DNA of 64,000 nucleotides from contig QRVH01000008.1 of the NCBI GenBank assembly GCA_003458705.1, positions 1 through 64,000 of the forward strand, written 5' to 3'. The notes beneath the pieces are model-generated. The model was not told where the DNA came from. It searched no databases and saw nothing but the letters and a program-made list of their open reading frames with translations. Shown piece after piece: positions 17,996 through 27,477 of this stretch. How positions within the stretch are numbered: position 1 is the first letter of the stretch; every line of letters starts with the position of its first letter. This DNA comes from Eubacterium sp. AF22-9 (GTDB lineage: Bacteria; Bacillota; Clostridia; Lachnospirales; Lachnospiraceae). Made by a program: the position numbers and the translations under genes.

Positions 17996-19387
17996 TTGCT
18001 TACATATGATTTAGATAAACGCGGAAACAAAACAATGTACGAATATCTGTATGAACTGATTAAGGAAGATATAGCTGACGGGAAGCTTAAGGCTGATGAG
18101 AAGCTGCCATCAAAGCGAGGGCTTTCACAGCATTTGCAGATAAGTGTCAAGACGGTGGAGAACGCATATGAGCAGCTTCTTCTGGAAGGTTATATCCGAT
18201 CTGAGGAAAAAAGAGGGTATTATGTTAATAAGATTGCCGTGGTTACAGGTGGTGCACCAGGGTATGCTGCTCCTGTGAAAAGATTCCAGGAGGAGACTTA
18301 TCTTGCTGATTTGACGGCAAATAATATCAGGTATGATAGATTTCCATTTGCTACATGGGCAAAGGTTATGAGGGAAACCCTGACCGATTATAACACTTCT
18401 CTTCTTAAGACTGTACCTTTTAACGGTGTGCTGCAGCTTCGTGAAGCAATTGCAGACCATCTTAACAGATACCGTGGAATGCAGGTTTCAGCAGACCATA
18501 TTATTATAGGGGCCGGAACGGAATATCTGTATAACAGGCTGTTACAGCTCTTAGGTCCAGATGTGAAGTTTGGTGTTGAGAATCCCGGATACCGTAAGAT
18601 TACCAAGATATATGATGAAAATGGTGTGGACTGGGATTATGTTAATATTGATGATAAGGGTATGAAAGTCGATGAACTTAGAATGAAAGACATAAATGTA
18701 GCACATGTAAGTCCTGAACATCATTTTCCAATTGGTCTTGTTATGCCAGTTGCAAGAAGACAGGAACTGCTTAACTGGGCGGCGGCGGAGCCAGGCAGAT
18801 ATATAATAGAGGATGATTTTGACTGTGAATTCCGTATGCAGGGCAAACCTATTCCGTCCATTCAGTCGAGAGACAGAAGTCACAGAGTAATATATATGAA
18901 CACATTTTCGAAGACAATGGTTCCTTCACTTAGAATAGGATATATGGTACTGCCAGAAAAGCTGATGGAAAAATATATCTCAACAATGAATTTTTATTCG
19001 TGTACGGTGTCGGGCTTTGAACAGTATGCGATGGCGGAATTTATTGAGAAGGGATACTTTGAGCGCCACATTAAGAGGCTTGTCAATGATTACAGGGGAC
19101 GCCGTGAAAAGATATGCAGGATGTTTCGCGAATCAAGGCTTAGTGAGATAAGTACGATATATCAGGATGATGCGGGAACACATTTTCTGCTGCATGTGAA
19201 GACTTCCTTAAGTGATGTTGAGATTAAATGGGCAGTCAGGCAGAAGGGGATTCTGATTAACTGCCTTTCAGAGTATTGTTTCGCTGATGCGGATAAGTAC
19301 CACGGAATACTTGTAATTCATTATTCGGATATGGACGAAGCAACTCTTAAGCTTGTAATTGCTGCTTTTGAGGAAATATTCCTGTAA
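17996..19387 (+). CDS. MocR-family (GntR-aminotransferase) transcriptional regulator
   Basis: A 463-aa protein with an N-terminal GntR winged helix (about residues 15-80, with SVKTVENAYEQLLLEGYI) joined to a fold-type I aminotransferase-like domain. The PLP lysine lies in NTFSKTMVPSLRIGY. The start is a TTG codon at 17996: AGGAG lies 7 nt upstream and the resulting N-terminus LTYDLDKRGN is the usual one for this family. MocR proteins normally control the divergent neighbour, here the SDR/NTF2 pair, and often bind direct repeats, which fits the 54-bp repeats between them. Ligand unknown. Confidence 0.9.
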   Translation: MLTYDLDKRGNKTMYEYLYELIKEDIADGKLKADEKLPSKRGLSQHLQISVKTVENAYEQLLLEGYIRSEEKRGYYVNKIAVVTGGAPGYAAPVKRFQEETYLADLTANNIRYDRFPFATWAKVMRETLTDYNTSLLKTVPFNGVLQLREAIADHLNRYRGMQVSADHIIIGAGTEYLYNRLLQLLGPDVKFGVENPGYRKITKIYDENGVDWDYVNIDDKGMKVDELRMKDINVAHVSPEHHFPIGLVMPVARRQELLNWAAAEPGRYIIEDDFDCEFRMQGKPIPSIQSRDRSHRVIYMNTFSKTMVPSLRIGYMVLPEKLMEKYISTMNFYSCTVSGFEQYAMAEFIEKGYFERHIKRLVNDYRGRREKICRMFRESRLSEISTIYQDDAGTHFLLHVKTSLSDVEIKWAVRQKGILINCLSEYCFADADKYHGILVIHYSDMDEATLKLVIAAFEEIFL

Positions 19388-19433
19388 AAAATGTGATGCA
19401 AAGCATGAATAGCATAATTAAATATATGAAAAA

Positions 19434-19490
19434 GGGAATCCCATAAGCAGAAAGGCAATACCTCCCTGCTCACAGGATTCCTTTTATTAT
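19434..19490. terminator. Terminator hairpin between convergent genes
   Basis: GGAATCC (19435-19441) pairs with GGATTCC (19475-19481), with an inner AGCAG/CTGCT stem (19446-19450 with 19466-19470), followed by TTTTATT. Confidence 0.75.
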
Positions 19491-19501
19491 AAATATCTTA
19501 A

Positions 19502-20824
19502 TCAGCCGATTCCGCCAAGAACAATTCCAAGTATAAGAACAAGGAAACATACAGGGCAGAAAATATATTTGCATATAGGATAGAATTTATCAGTGAATTT
19601 CTTATCGCGACCGGTATTAACCTGAGTTTCAACATATTTCTTACCACATACCCAGAAGAACATAATTCCGGCAAGACCTGCACCAAGTGGGCAGATGTAG
19701 ATAGAAAGTATATCCATCCATCCAGAGACAATTCCCTGAATACATATTGAAACTACAAGTGCTATTGCAGCGATTATGGCACAAGATGCCTTTCTTCCAA
19801 GATGAAGCTTTTCCTGAATAGTTGCAATAGGTGCTTCATACAGGTTGATTAAAGAAGAAAGTCCTGCCATAAATACAGCAACGAAGAATATAATTGCGAC
19901 TATGTATCCGCCTGGCATTGATTTAAAAAGTGCCGGGAGGAAGATAAACATAAGTCCGGGACCACCCTGATTAAGCTGGGCACCGGTTGTTGCCATTGCA
20001 GGAATGATAACAAGAGCTGCGAGCAAGGCTGCTATAGTATCGAACAGAGCAACGCGTCCGGCAGCAGCAGGGATATCTTCATTATCTGAAAGATAAGAAC
20101 CATATATAAGAGTACCATTACCAGCAACAGAAAGAGAGAAGAATGCCTGGCCAAGAGCGAATATCCATGTCTTAGGGTCAGCAAATGCCTCAGGGTCAAC
20201 TCTGAAAATGTATTTGTAGCCTTCTATCGCACCAGGCTGGAAAGCAACATATATTCCAAGTACAGCAAAAAGAATAAAGAAAACAGGCATCATGATTTTA
20301 TTGGCCTTTTCAATTCCGCGTCCAACACCGAACATAAGAATAATAATACCAATAACAAGAGCTACAATCTGCCATACATTATTACCAAATGCACTTGCCA
20401 TACTTCCAAATGAAGCAGCAAAGCCTTCTGTGTCAGCAGGTGCAAGTGTCTTTCCTGTAAAAGCTCCAATCATGTACTTAAGAATCCAGCCCATTACAAC
20501 TGTGTAACCAATTGCCATGGCAAGTGCGCCAAGTACAGGAATAAAACCGATAACCTCACCAAGCTTTCTCTTATTCTTAGTTTCACATGCATATCCAAAT
20601 GCATCAACAGGTCCTGACTTGGTAGCACGACCAAAACTCATTTCTCCGATAACACCAGTGAAACCAATAAGTGCAACGAATATGAAATATGGTATCAGGT
20701 ATGATCCACCGCCATACATTGATACTCTTGTCGGGAACATCCAGATATTACCCATACCAACGGCAGAGCCGATACAGGCAAGGATGAATCCCCATTTGTT
20801 GTTAAAAGAATCTCGTTTTTTCAT
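19502..20824 (-). CDS. Neurotransmitter:sodium symporter (NSS/SNF) family transporter
   Basis: A 440-aa transporter with about 11-12 TM helices, near the usual length of bacterial NSS proteins (LeuT, MhsT, Tyt1). The first helix carries the unwound substrate/Na+ site motif ACIGSAVGMGNIWMFP, and helix 6 and 8 regions (FFSLSVAGNGTLIYGSYL, AGLSSLINLYEA) are recognisable. Likely substrate is an amino acid, taken up with Na+. ATG 20824 is chosen because GGGGG lies 9 nt upstream; the frame extends six codons further without a better site. Confidence 0.92.
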   Translation of the reverse strand: MKKRDSFNNKWGFILACIGSAVGMGNIWMFPTRVSMYGGGSYLIPYFIFVALIGFTGVIGEMSFGRATKSGPVDAFGYACETKNKRKLGEVIGFIPVLGALAMAIGYTVVMGWILKYMIGAFTGKTLAPADTEGFAASFGSMASAFGNNVWQIVALVIGIIILMFGVGRGIEKANKIMMPVFFILFAVLGIYVAFQPGAIEGYKYIFRVDPEAFADPKTWIFALGQAFFSLSVAGNGTLIYGSYLSDNEDIPAAAGRVALFDTIAALLAALVIIPAMATTGAQLNQGGPGLMFIFLPALFKSMPGGYIVAIIFFVAVFMAGLSSLINLYEAPIATIQEKLHLGRKASCAIIAAIALVVSICIQGIVSGWMDILSIYICPLGAGLAGIMFFWVCGKKYVETQVNTGRDKKFTDKFYPICKYIFCPVCFLVLILGIVLGGIG

Positions 20825-20936
20825 AAAACAATTCCCCCGCATATATTTTGCCAGACAGCAATATATTTAATATACAGTATATTTGCGGATATGTAAAATA
20901 ATTATCTGAAATTATATTTTATTATTAAATCATTCT

Positions 20937-20966
20937 TTGACAATACTATATTAATCGTGATATCAT
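20937..20966 (+). promoter_or_regulatory. Sigma-A promoter of the Hpt gene
   Basis: TTGACA (20937-20942), an 18-nt spacer and TATCAT (20961-20966) lie 50 nt before the Hpt start, in an AT-rich divergent region. Confidence 0.5.
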
Positions 20967-21017
20967 TTATCATTATATGCATAGTTATAATTTAACAATA
21001 TATAGGCAGGTAGGCAC

Positions 21018-21362
21018 ATGACAATTAAAGAATGCTATGATGCGATGGGAGCAGATTATCAGAATACTTTGAATAGATTTCCAAATGAGGCTTTTATTAA
21101 AAAATTTGTATTGAAATTTTTAGATGACAACAGCTACGCCAATCTTAAAGAGGCTATAGCTGCCGGAAATGTAGAAGAAGCATTCAGGGCAGCACATACA
21201 CTTAAGGGTGTATGCTTAAATCTTGGATTTGATAATCTTTATAAAGCGAGTTCAGCTATTACAGAGATTTTTCGTGCAGGAGAACTCGCAGGAGCTGAGG
21301 AAGCATTTGAAGAAGTTGAGAAACAGTACAATATAACAGTGAATGCAATTAAGGCTATGTAG
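21018..21362 (+). CDS. Stand-alone Hpt (histidine phosphotransfer) domain protein
   Basis: A 114-aa all-helical protein whose only recognisable unit is an Hpt domain with the phospho-accepting H60 in AAHTLKGVCLNLGF. It would relay phosphate between a hybrid kinase and a response regulator encoded elsewhere, because no partner is adjacent. The next gene downstream, a diguanylate cyclase without receiver domain, is separated by a terminator, so a direct link is not shown. AGGTAGG precedes the ATG. Confidence 0.85.
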   Translation: MTIKECYDAMGADYQNTLNRFPNEAFIKKFVLKFLDDNSYANLKEAIAAGNVEEAFRAAHTLKGVCLNLGFDNLYKASSAITEIFRAGELAGAEEAFEEVEKQYNITVNAIKAM

Positions 21363-21400
21363 AGAATTGTTAGCGGCGAATGCGGTTTGTTTAATATCAG

Positions 21401-21447
21401 AACGCACTTTTTTCACAATTTTAATGTGTGAAAAGGGTGCGTTTTTT
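21401..21447 (+). terminator. Rho-independent terminator after the Hpt gene
   Basis: ACGCAC (21402-21407) pairs with GTGCGT (21437-21442), extended by TTTCACA/TGTGAAA, followed by a T6 run. Confidence 0.8.
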
Positions 21448-21501
21448 GTCAATATATGTTACTATGTTGTTAGTTATAAATGTATTGAATTGGAGATGCA
21501 T

Positions 21502-22932
21502 ATGAAGACGAAAAAGTACGAATCAATTATGAATAAAGCAATGAAGGCAGCAATGAATTATGAAAATCCGGATGATCAGATTAATGAATTTATCAGATTT
21601 TTTGGAGAACATATCGGGTCTGAAAGAATATACATATTTGAAGACAATATTAGAAAAAAGGTTACTAATAATACTTATGAGTGGTGTGCGGATGGGATTG
21701 AGCCTCAGATAAAGTTTCTTCAGAATGTAGATATGTCAATTATAGACTGGTGGTATACATCATTTAATGATGGAAGAAATATTAGTACTAAGGATATTGA
21801 GGAGATTAAGGATGAATATCCTGCAGCATATGAACTGCTCAAAGTTCAGAATGTAAAGAGCCTGGCAGTAAGTCCATTCAGATATAAGGACGAGATATAT
21901 GGCTTCTTTGGTGTTGACAATCCACCAGAAAGTGAGATGGACGAGATTTCGCGCTTTCTTGATATGATAGGCACATTTTTAGTACTGCTATTAAAACAGA
22001 GAAATGTATTTAAAAAATCCAAGCGTGAGGCTATGTTCAGCGCATATTCAGCACTTGCCGGAATATATCTGTCAATGCATATTATTAATTTAAAGACAGG
22101 GGAATTTCATGAAATAAAGTCAACAGATTTCATAAGGGATAATATGATAAAAGGTGAGCATACTTTTGCAGAACAGATAAATAGTGTAATGAAGAGTCTT
22201 CCTTCCAGGAAGTATGTAGAAAGTGTACTTGAATTTGTTGATATATCAACACTTCCGGAGAGAATGAAGAACAAGACTACGATTGTTCATGAATTCCTTG
22301 GAAATTACTCTGGATGGTGTCGTGAAAGATTCATAAGGGTAGATGAGGATAGCAATGGAGAACTGTGGCATGTTGTATATGCCGTTGAAGTTATCGATGC
22401 AGAGAAACGTAAGGAGAACAGGCTTTTATATCTTTCAGAAACAGACCTTATGACGGGAATAAGAAATAGAGGAAGCGGAGAGAAAGCAATTGCAGACCTT
22501 ATTAAGGAAGAAACTAAGGGGCTTATGTGCCTTCTTGATTGTGATAAGTTCAAGAATGTTAACGATACATATGGACATGTTGTCGGGGATGCAGTAATTA
22601 TAGCGGTTGCAAGAAGTCTTCAGAGTGTATGCAGGGAACATGATATATGCATGCGCCTGGGAGGTGATGAATTTGCAATGTTCATCCCGGGAATAACAGA
22701 AACTAAAGATGCTGAAAGCTTCACGATGAGAGTATTTGCAAAGCTTAAGGACATAAGAATCCCAGAGATGGGAGATGAGAAGATATATGTAAGCATGGGT
22801 GAAGCGTTTTATAAAGGGGAAAAGGATATTGATTTTGATGAACTGTACAGACATGCCGACAGTGCCATGTATAAGAGCAAGAATAATACAGGCTACTGTG
22901 CGACACTTGAATGCGTAACTAAGACATTTTAA
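21502..22932 (+). CDS. GAF-GGDEF diguanylate cyclase
   Basis: A 476-aa cytoplasmic protein. Residues about 20-165 look like a GAF-type sensor (NVKSLAVSPFRYKDEIYGFFGVDNPP). The C-terminal domain starts at about residue 310 with SETDLMTGIRNRG and carries an intact GGDEF motif (MRLGGDEFAMF), so it should make c-di-GMP from GTP. The inhibitory I-site is present as R-E-H-D five residues before GGDEF, predicting product feedback. ATG 21502 has GGAG 6 nt upstream. Its TAA overlaps the stop of the convergent LysR gene by 3 nt. Confidence 0.92.
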   Translation: MKTKKYESIMNKAMKAAMNYENPDDQINEFIRFFGEHIGSERIYIFEDNIRKKVTNNTYEWCADGIEPQIKFLQNVDMSIIDWWYTSFNDGRNISTKDIEEIKDEYPAAYELLKVQNVKSLAVSPFRYKDEIYGFFGVDNPPESEMDEISRFLDMIGTFLVLLLKQRNVFKKSKREAMFSAYSALAGIYLSMHIINLKTGEFHEIKSTDFIRDNMIKGEHTFAEQINSVMKSLPSRKYVESVLEFVDISTLPERMKNKTTIVHEFLGNYSGWCRERFIRVDEDSNGELWHVVYAVEVIDAEKRKENRLLYLSETDLMTGIRNRGSGEKAIADLIKEETKGLMCLLDCDKFKNVNDTYGHVVGDAVIIAVARSLQSVCREHDICMRLGGDEFAMFIPGITETKDAESFTMRVFAKLKDIRIPEMGDEKIYVSMGEAFYKGEKDIDFDELYRHADSAMYKSKNNTGYCATLECVTKTF

Positions 22933-23816
22933 TCAGTTGTATGCTTTAAGAAATTAATAAGTTTTTTGGCTGCAATGCTTTCGGTATGTCTTGATTCACG
23001 AATAAGAACAATATCTCTGTCAGGTGCGGATTCGTATAGATTTACAGGAAATATTTCACCACGCATTATATATTCAGAGGCAAGCTCCTCCGGGTAGAAG
23101 CCAAGCCCTAAGTTTGCCTGAACCATTGCAAGAACCTGATCTGTAGTTGAAGCCTCCATATCAAGGTTAAAGTGAAGATTGTTGTCATAGAAGAATTTGG
23201 TGTAGTGGTCATGTGTACCGGTACCTTCTGCCAGACTTATGAAAGGATAATCCTGTAATTCTTCCAGATGAATTATTTTGTTATCCGGCTGACTGTATTT
23301 TGGACCTGCAATAAGTATATCATGGAATGAGCATAGGCTTTCTGATTTCATATCGCCAGTTAAATTAACAGGTGTGGTTACGACAGCAAAGTCTACAAGA
23401 CCGGATTTTAGTGCATTAACAGCCTGATTGGTAGAGTGGTTGGTAAGCTTTATCTTAACATCGGGAAAAAGTTCTGTGAATTTCTCAAGTTTTTTAAGAA
23501 GGAATATTCTAAGAGCAATCTCACTAACTCCTATGCATATTGTACCACCTGACAGACTTTTGCTTTTGATAATGGCGTTCTCAGCGTCTTCAAGTTGTTT
23601 CATGGCGATTGATACATGAGAATACAATGTATTTCCTTCAGGTGTAAGAGTGATGCCTTTGTGAGAACGGTTAAGCAGCTTGCAGTCAAGTTCACTTTCT
23701 AATATATTCATGCAGCGGGTTATGTTAGGCTGGTTATTGTCGAGCATGCGGGCTGCTTTCGAAAAACTCTTATATTTTGCAACATAGTAAAATATTCTGT
23801 AATAATCTAAGGTCAT
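22929..23816 (-). CDS. LysR-family transcriptional regulator
   Basis: A 295-aa regulator with an N-terminal winged HTH (FYYVAKYKSFSKAARMLDNNQPNITRCMNILE) and a substrate-binding effector domain (GGTICIGVSEIALRIFLLKKLEKF and following). ATG 23816 is chosen because AGGAGA lies just upstream and the product then begins MTLDYYRIFYYV, as usual for this group; the open frame extends 34 codons further. It is divergent from the HEAT-like gene and ends inside the stop codon of the convergent diguanylate cyclase. Target genes are not evident. Confidence 0.9.
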   Translation of the reverse strand: MTLDYYRIFYYVAKYKSFSKAARMLDNNQPNITRCMNILESELDCKLLNRSHKGITLTPEGNTLYSHVSIAMKQLEDAENAIIKSKSLSGGTICIGVSEIALRIFLLKKLEKFTELFPDVKIKLTNHSTNQAVNALKSGLVDFAVVTTPVNLTGDMKSESLCSFHDILIAGPKYSQPDNKIIHLEELQDYPFISLAEGTGTHDHYTKFFYDNNLHFNLDMEASTTDQVLAMVQANLGLGFYPEELASEYIMRGEIFPVNLYESAPDRDIVLIRESRHTESIAAKKLINFLKHTTD

Positions 23817-23922
23817 AATGATTCTCCTATATAATTCTGATATAAGTGATATGTTAAATATACATTTTACATATCGAAAATGCAATACTATAATATAGAA
23901 AAAGATGAAAGAAGGCATCGGT

Positions 23923-24267
23923 ATGTTATTTAAGAAAAAGACACTGGATGAAAAAATGGAGAAATATGTAAAACATCATGACTGGTATGCAATACAGGAA
24001 GAGATTACAGGAAGCAAAGAAGGAAAGATTGCAGCAGCCAAGGCGCTTGGAGCAAGTGATGACCAGAGCAGCATAGATTTATTGCTGAGATTCGTTGATG
24101 ATGCAGATGATGATGTTGTATTTGCAGCATGTGAGTCGTTGAGAAAAGTTGGCTCTGAGCATGATACCGCGGATCTGCTTGCAAGAATGCAGAAGATTCC
24201 GGAAGACAGACAGGCTATAAGGGACGAAATAGGAAAGACTGTCCAGGAACTTCATCACAGACCATAA
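23923..24267 (+). CDS. HEAT-repeat-like small protein
   Basis: A 114-aa helical, acidic protein. The segment KIAAAKALGASDDQSSIDLL is followed by LRFVDDADDDVVFAACESL, a pair of HEAT-type helix repeats with the conserved Asp-Val turn. Such proteins are generally scaffolds. ATG 23923 has AAGAAGG upstream; an ATG at 23905 without a good site is the alternative. It is followed by a strong terminator and is probably monocistronic. No specific role can be given. Confidence 0.7.
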   Translation: MLFKKKTLDEKMEKYVKHHDWYAIQEEITGSKEGKIAAAKALGASDDQSSIDLLLRFVDDADDDVVFAACESLRKVGSEHDTADLLARMQKIPEDRQAIRDEIGKTVQELHHRP

Positions 24268-24317
24268 AACACATGTTTTATCATTTTTTTACATAATATA
24301 AAAGAATAAAAAATCAT

Positions 24318-24357
24318 GGGTACAAATCAAGAAATTACTTGATTTGTACCCGTTTTG
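24318..24357 (+). terminator. Rho-independent terminator
   Basis: GGGTACAAATCAAG (24318-24331) and CTTGATTTGTACCC (24338-24351) form a 14-bp perfect stem with a 6-nt loop, followed by GTTTTGAT. Confidence 0.85.
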
Positions 24358-24427
24358 ATATTAAATAGGAAGTGGTTGCATAGTTGTTAGACGGTGTAAT
24401 GAAGGATGTTAATTGCGGAGGTTGGAT

Positions 24428-25870
24428 ATGTCTGGTAAATCAAAAAATATAATAGAGCTTAAACATATCAGTAAGGTATATAGTGATAATGGATTTAAGG
24501 CGGTTGATGACTTTAATCTTGAAGTAAAGCGTGGGGAATTCGTAACATTTTTAGGACCATCAGGATGTGGAAAGACAACCACACTAAGAATGATAGCAGG
24601 ATTCGAACTTCCGACAGACGGACAGATACTTCTTAACGGAGAAGATATATCACAGCTTCCAGCTAATAAAAGACCGATTAATACAGTGTTTCAGCGTTAT
24701 GCGTTGTTTCCACATATGAATATATATGAAAATATTGCATTTGGACTTAAGTTAAAGAAGCTTCCTAAAGAAGAAATAAGAAAAAAGGTTAAGCATGTTC
24801 TTGATATGGTTGACCTTGAAGGATTTGAGGACAGAAAGATATCTACGTTGTCAGGCGGACAGCAGCAAAGAATTGCAATTGCAAGAGCACTTGTCAATGA
24901 GCCAGAAATTCTTATGCTTGATGAACCTCTGGGGGCACTTGATTTAAAGATGCGTAAGGAGATGCAGATTGAGCTTAAGAATATGCATGACCAGCTTGGA
25001 ATTACATTTATATATGTAACACATGACCAGGAAGAGGCACTTACAATGTCTGATAAGATTGTTGTCTTATCAGAGGGTAAGATTCAGCAGATAGGAACTC
25101 CTGAGGATATATATAATGAGCCTAAGAATGCTTTTGTTGCTGACTTTATTGGAGAGAGCAATATTTTCAAAGGTATTATGACAGGACACATGAAAGTAAG
25201 ATTCTGTGGCGGAGAGTTTGTCGGAATGGATGATGTTCCAGAGGGAACTTTAGTTGACGTTGTTATAAGACCGGAAGATGTAATTATTACAAAGCCGGAG
25301 GATGGAACTGTTGTTGGTGAGGTTACTTCAGTTATATTCAAGGGAATGCATTACGAGGTTGCTGTTGAATCCGGAAAGTATGAGATGATAATAAGAACTA
25401 CCAGGTGTTATCATGTCGGTGATACAGTAGGAATGCAGCTTGAACCTGATGGAATTCATGTAATGCTCGCAGAAGACCATACAACAAGTTTTGTTACAAC
25501 AATTAATGGAGATTATACACTTGACTTTAATGGTAAGATAATAAGCTGTGATTTAACACAGGTTATTCCTAAGACTAAGATGTCAGATGGAGTCCTTGTT
25601 GATGAGAACGGTGAAAATGTAGATGTTTCAAAGTTCAGGGTTGTTGTTTCAATCCAGCCTGATGATATTGAAATGAGCGATGATGTAACAGCAGGTCTTG
25701 TATCAGGTAAGATTATTAACCTTATCTATAAGGGTGACCATTACAGTTATGTAATAAGAACTGAGTATGGTCATGACCTTATTGTAGATGATGAATATCT
25801 CTGGAATATGGATGATCAGGTTGGTCTTATCATGCCTGAAGAGAAGATGAAATTCCAGTTGAAGAAGTAG
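24428..25870 (+). CDS. potA: Spermidine/putrescine ABC transporter ATPase, with two TOBE units
   Basis: A 480-aa ATPase that energises polyamine import with PotBC. Walker A GPSGCGKTT, Q-loop NTVFQRYALFPHM, signature LSGGQQQR, Walker B ILMLDEPLGALD and THDQEEA are intact. It is about 110 residues longer than typical PotA: after the usual C-terminal TOBE-like region (ending near VGMQLEPDGIHVML) a second, similar segment follows (VVSIQPDDIE ... VGLIMPEEKMKF), pointing to duplication of this regulatory domain. GGAGG precedes ATG 24428. It begins the operon potABCD. Confidence 0.93.
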   Translation: MSGKSKNIIELKHISKVYSDNGFKAVDDFNLEVKRGEFVTFLGPSGCGKTTTLRMIAGFELPTDGQILLNGEDISQLPANKRPINTVFQRYALFPHMNIYENIAFGLKLKKLPKEEIRKKVKHVLDMVDLEGFEDRKISTLSGGQQQRIAIARALVNEPEILMLDEPLGALDLKMRKEMQIELKNMHDQLGITFIYVTHDQEEALTMSDKIVVLSEGKIQQIGTPEDIYNEPKNAFVADFIGESNIFKGIMTGHMKVRFCGGEFVGMDDVPEGTLVDVVIRPEDVIITKPEDGTVVGEVTSVIFKGMHYEVAVESGKYEMIIRTTRCYHVGDTVGMQLEPDGIHVMLAEDHTTSFVTTINGDYTLDFNGKIISCDLTQVIPKTKMSDGVLVDENGENVDVSKFRVVVSIQPDDIEMSDDVTAGLVSGKIINLIYKGDHYSYVIRTEYGHDLIVDDEYLWNMDDQVGLIMPEEKMKFQLKK

Positions 25871-25882
25871 GGGGATAGAAAT

Positions 25883-26668
25883 ATGTCTTTTTCACGCAAA
25901 TATCTTGGAATCCCTTATGGGCTGTTTCTTATATTATTTGTTGCAGCACCACTGCTTGTCCTTGTATATTATGCATTTACTAACGGGCAGGGACAATTCA
26001 GCATGGTTAATCTGCAGAATTTTTTTACAGACCCTAATACACTTGGAACTCTGTGTTACAGTCTTGTACTTGCATTTGTTGCAACTGCAGTCTGTCTTAT
26101 AATTGCTTATCCTGTAGCGTATATACTTTCACAGAGTAAGTTAAAGAGAAAAGCGGTAATACTTCTGCTTTTCGTTATGCCTATGTGGATTAATTTCACA
26201 TTAAGAATTACTGCACTTAAAGAGATATTATCAATGATTGAGGGAAATCTTGCGTATTATCCGTTTATCAATACGATAATAGGAATGACATACGATTTTC
26301 TTCCATTCATGATACTTCCGTTATATACAACGCTTTCAAAGCTTGATAAAAGTGTTATTGAAGCAGCATCGGATCTTGGTGCGGATAATTTCCAGACATT
26401 TATCAAGGTTATACTGCCATTGTCTGTTCCGGGAATTGTCAGTGGTGTGTCAATGGTATTCCTTCCGGCAATGACTAACTATGTAGTTCTTGATATGCTT
26501 TATAACAGCACATATATTATGGGTAGTCTGATTGGAAGTTATTTCAGTGCATATGACTGGCACAATGGCTCAATGATAGCACTGATACTTCTTGTTATTA
26601 TATGTATTGTCACTCTGGTTTCGGGTGATAAAGAGTCAGAAAATGCTGGAAGAGGAGGACTTGTATAA
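25883..26668 (+). CDS. potB: Spermidine/putrescine ABC transporter permease
   Basis: A 261-aa inner-membrane permease with six predicted TM helices and the cytoplasmic EAA loop VIEAASDLGADNFQTFIKVILP that docks on PotA. The N-terminal helix region (YGLFLILFVAAPLLVLVYYAFT) is typical of PotB. The start lies 12 nt after potA with GGGG upstream. The stop TAA shares its last base with the ATG of potC. Confidence 0.92.
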   Translation: MSFSRKYLGIPYGLFLILFVAAPLLVLVYYAFTNGQGQFSMVNLQNFFTDPNTLGTLCYSLVLAFVATAVCLIIAYPVAYILSQSKLKRKAVILLLFVMPMWINFTLRITALKEILSMIEGNLAYYPFINTIIGMTYDFLPFMILPLYTTLSKLDKSVIEAASDLGADNFQTFIKVILPLSVPGIVSGVSMVFLPAMTNYVVLDMLYNSTYIMGSLIGSYFSAYDWHNGSMIALILLVIICIVTLVSGDKESENAGRGGLV

Positions 26669-27477
26669 TGAAGAAATTTCTGAAATATATGATTATATGC
26701 ATTGTCCTTTTGTTCATGTATATTCCAATTCTTGTGCTTGCAGTATACAGTTTTACGGATGCCGCTAATATAGGAGCAATACATGCATTTTCAATGCATA
26801 ATTATGTAACACTTTTTACGACTCCGGAGCTTATTAATATGATAATCGGTTCTGTGCTGCTTGCTGTCGGAAGTGCTGTACTTGCAACAATACTTGGAAC
26901 AACAGGTGCTATAGGTGCATTTTATTCAAAGGGAAAAGTAAAAGGAGCAATGTCAGTTCTTAATCAGGTTCCTGTTGTCAATGCAGATGTAGTTACAGGT
27001 TTTTCTATCTGTGTCCTTCTTGTAGTCGTATTAGGTGTCAGCAAGGATACTTATATACCTCTTGTTGTGGGACATGTTATATTGAGTGCACCGTTCGTAT
27101 ATCTGGCTGTTGTTCCTAAATTAAAACAGATGGATCCAAGTCTGTATGAAGCAGCACTTGACCTTGGTGCAACACCTGTGTATGCACTTTTTAAGATAAT
27201 AATACCTCAGATTGCTTCAGGCATAGCATCAGGATTTGTTATGGCAGTTACATTATCACTGGATGATTATTTCGTCGCAACCTACACTAAGCCTGCAACA
27301 TTTGACACGATAAGTACTTATGTTGTTAATGCAACCAAGGGCTCACAGACTGATATCAAGACTGCTTTGTGGGCTTTATCTACAATAATATTCCTTATTG
27401 TTATTGTAGTTGAGATTGCAATTAATCTTGCACCAGCAAGAAAAGCTGTACGAGAGGAGGCCGGAGCTGATGAATAA
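26668..27477 (+). CDS. potC: Spermidine/putrescine ABC transporter permease
   Basis: A 269-aa permease, the second half of the polyamine channel, with six TM helices and the EAA loop LYEAALDLGATPVYALFKIIIP. It overlaps potB by one base (TAATG), and the potD start codon lies inside its last codons (27470), so the genes are translationally coupled. GGAGG precedes potB's end in frame with this start. Confidence 0.92.
   Translation: MKKFLKYMIICIVLLFMYIPILVLAVYSFTDAANIGAIHAFSMHNYVTLFTTPELINMIIGSVLLAVGSAVLATILGTTGAIGAFYSKGKVKGAMSVLNQVPVVNADVVTGFSICVLLVVVLGVSKDTYIPLVVGHVILSAPFVYLAVVPKLKQMDPSLYEAALDLGATPVYALFKIIIPQIASGIASGFVMAVTLSLDDYFVATYTKPATFDTISTYVVNATKGSQTDIKTALWALSTIIFLIVIVVEIAINLAPARKAVREEAGADE

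Noticed and set aside
17725..18150. 141-aa minus-strand ORF with repeated KKQGG...[10 protein letters not shown] units
   Set aside because: It is produced by the 54-bp repeat being a multiple of three and overlaps the MocR and SDR genes; no independent start signal.
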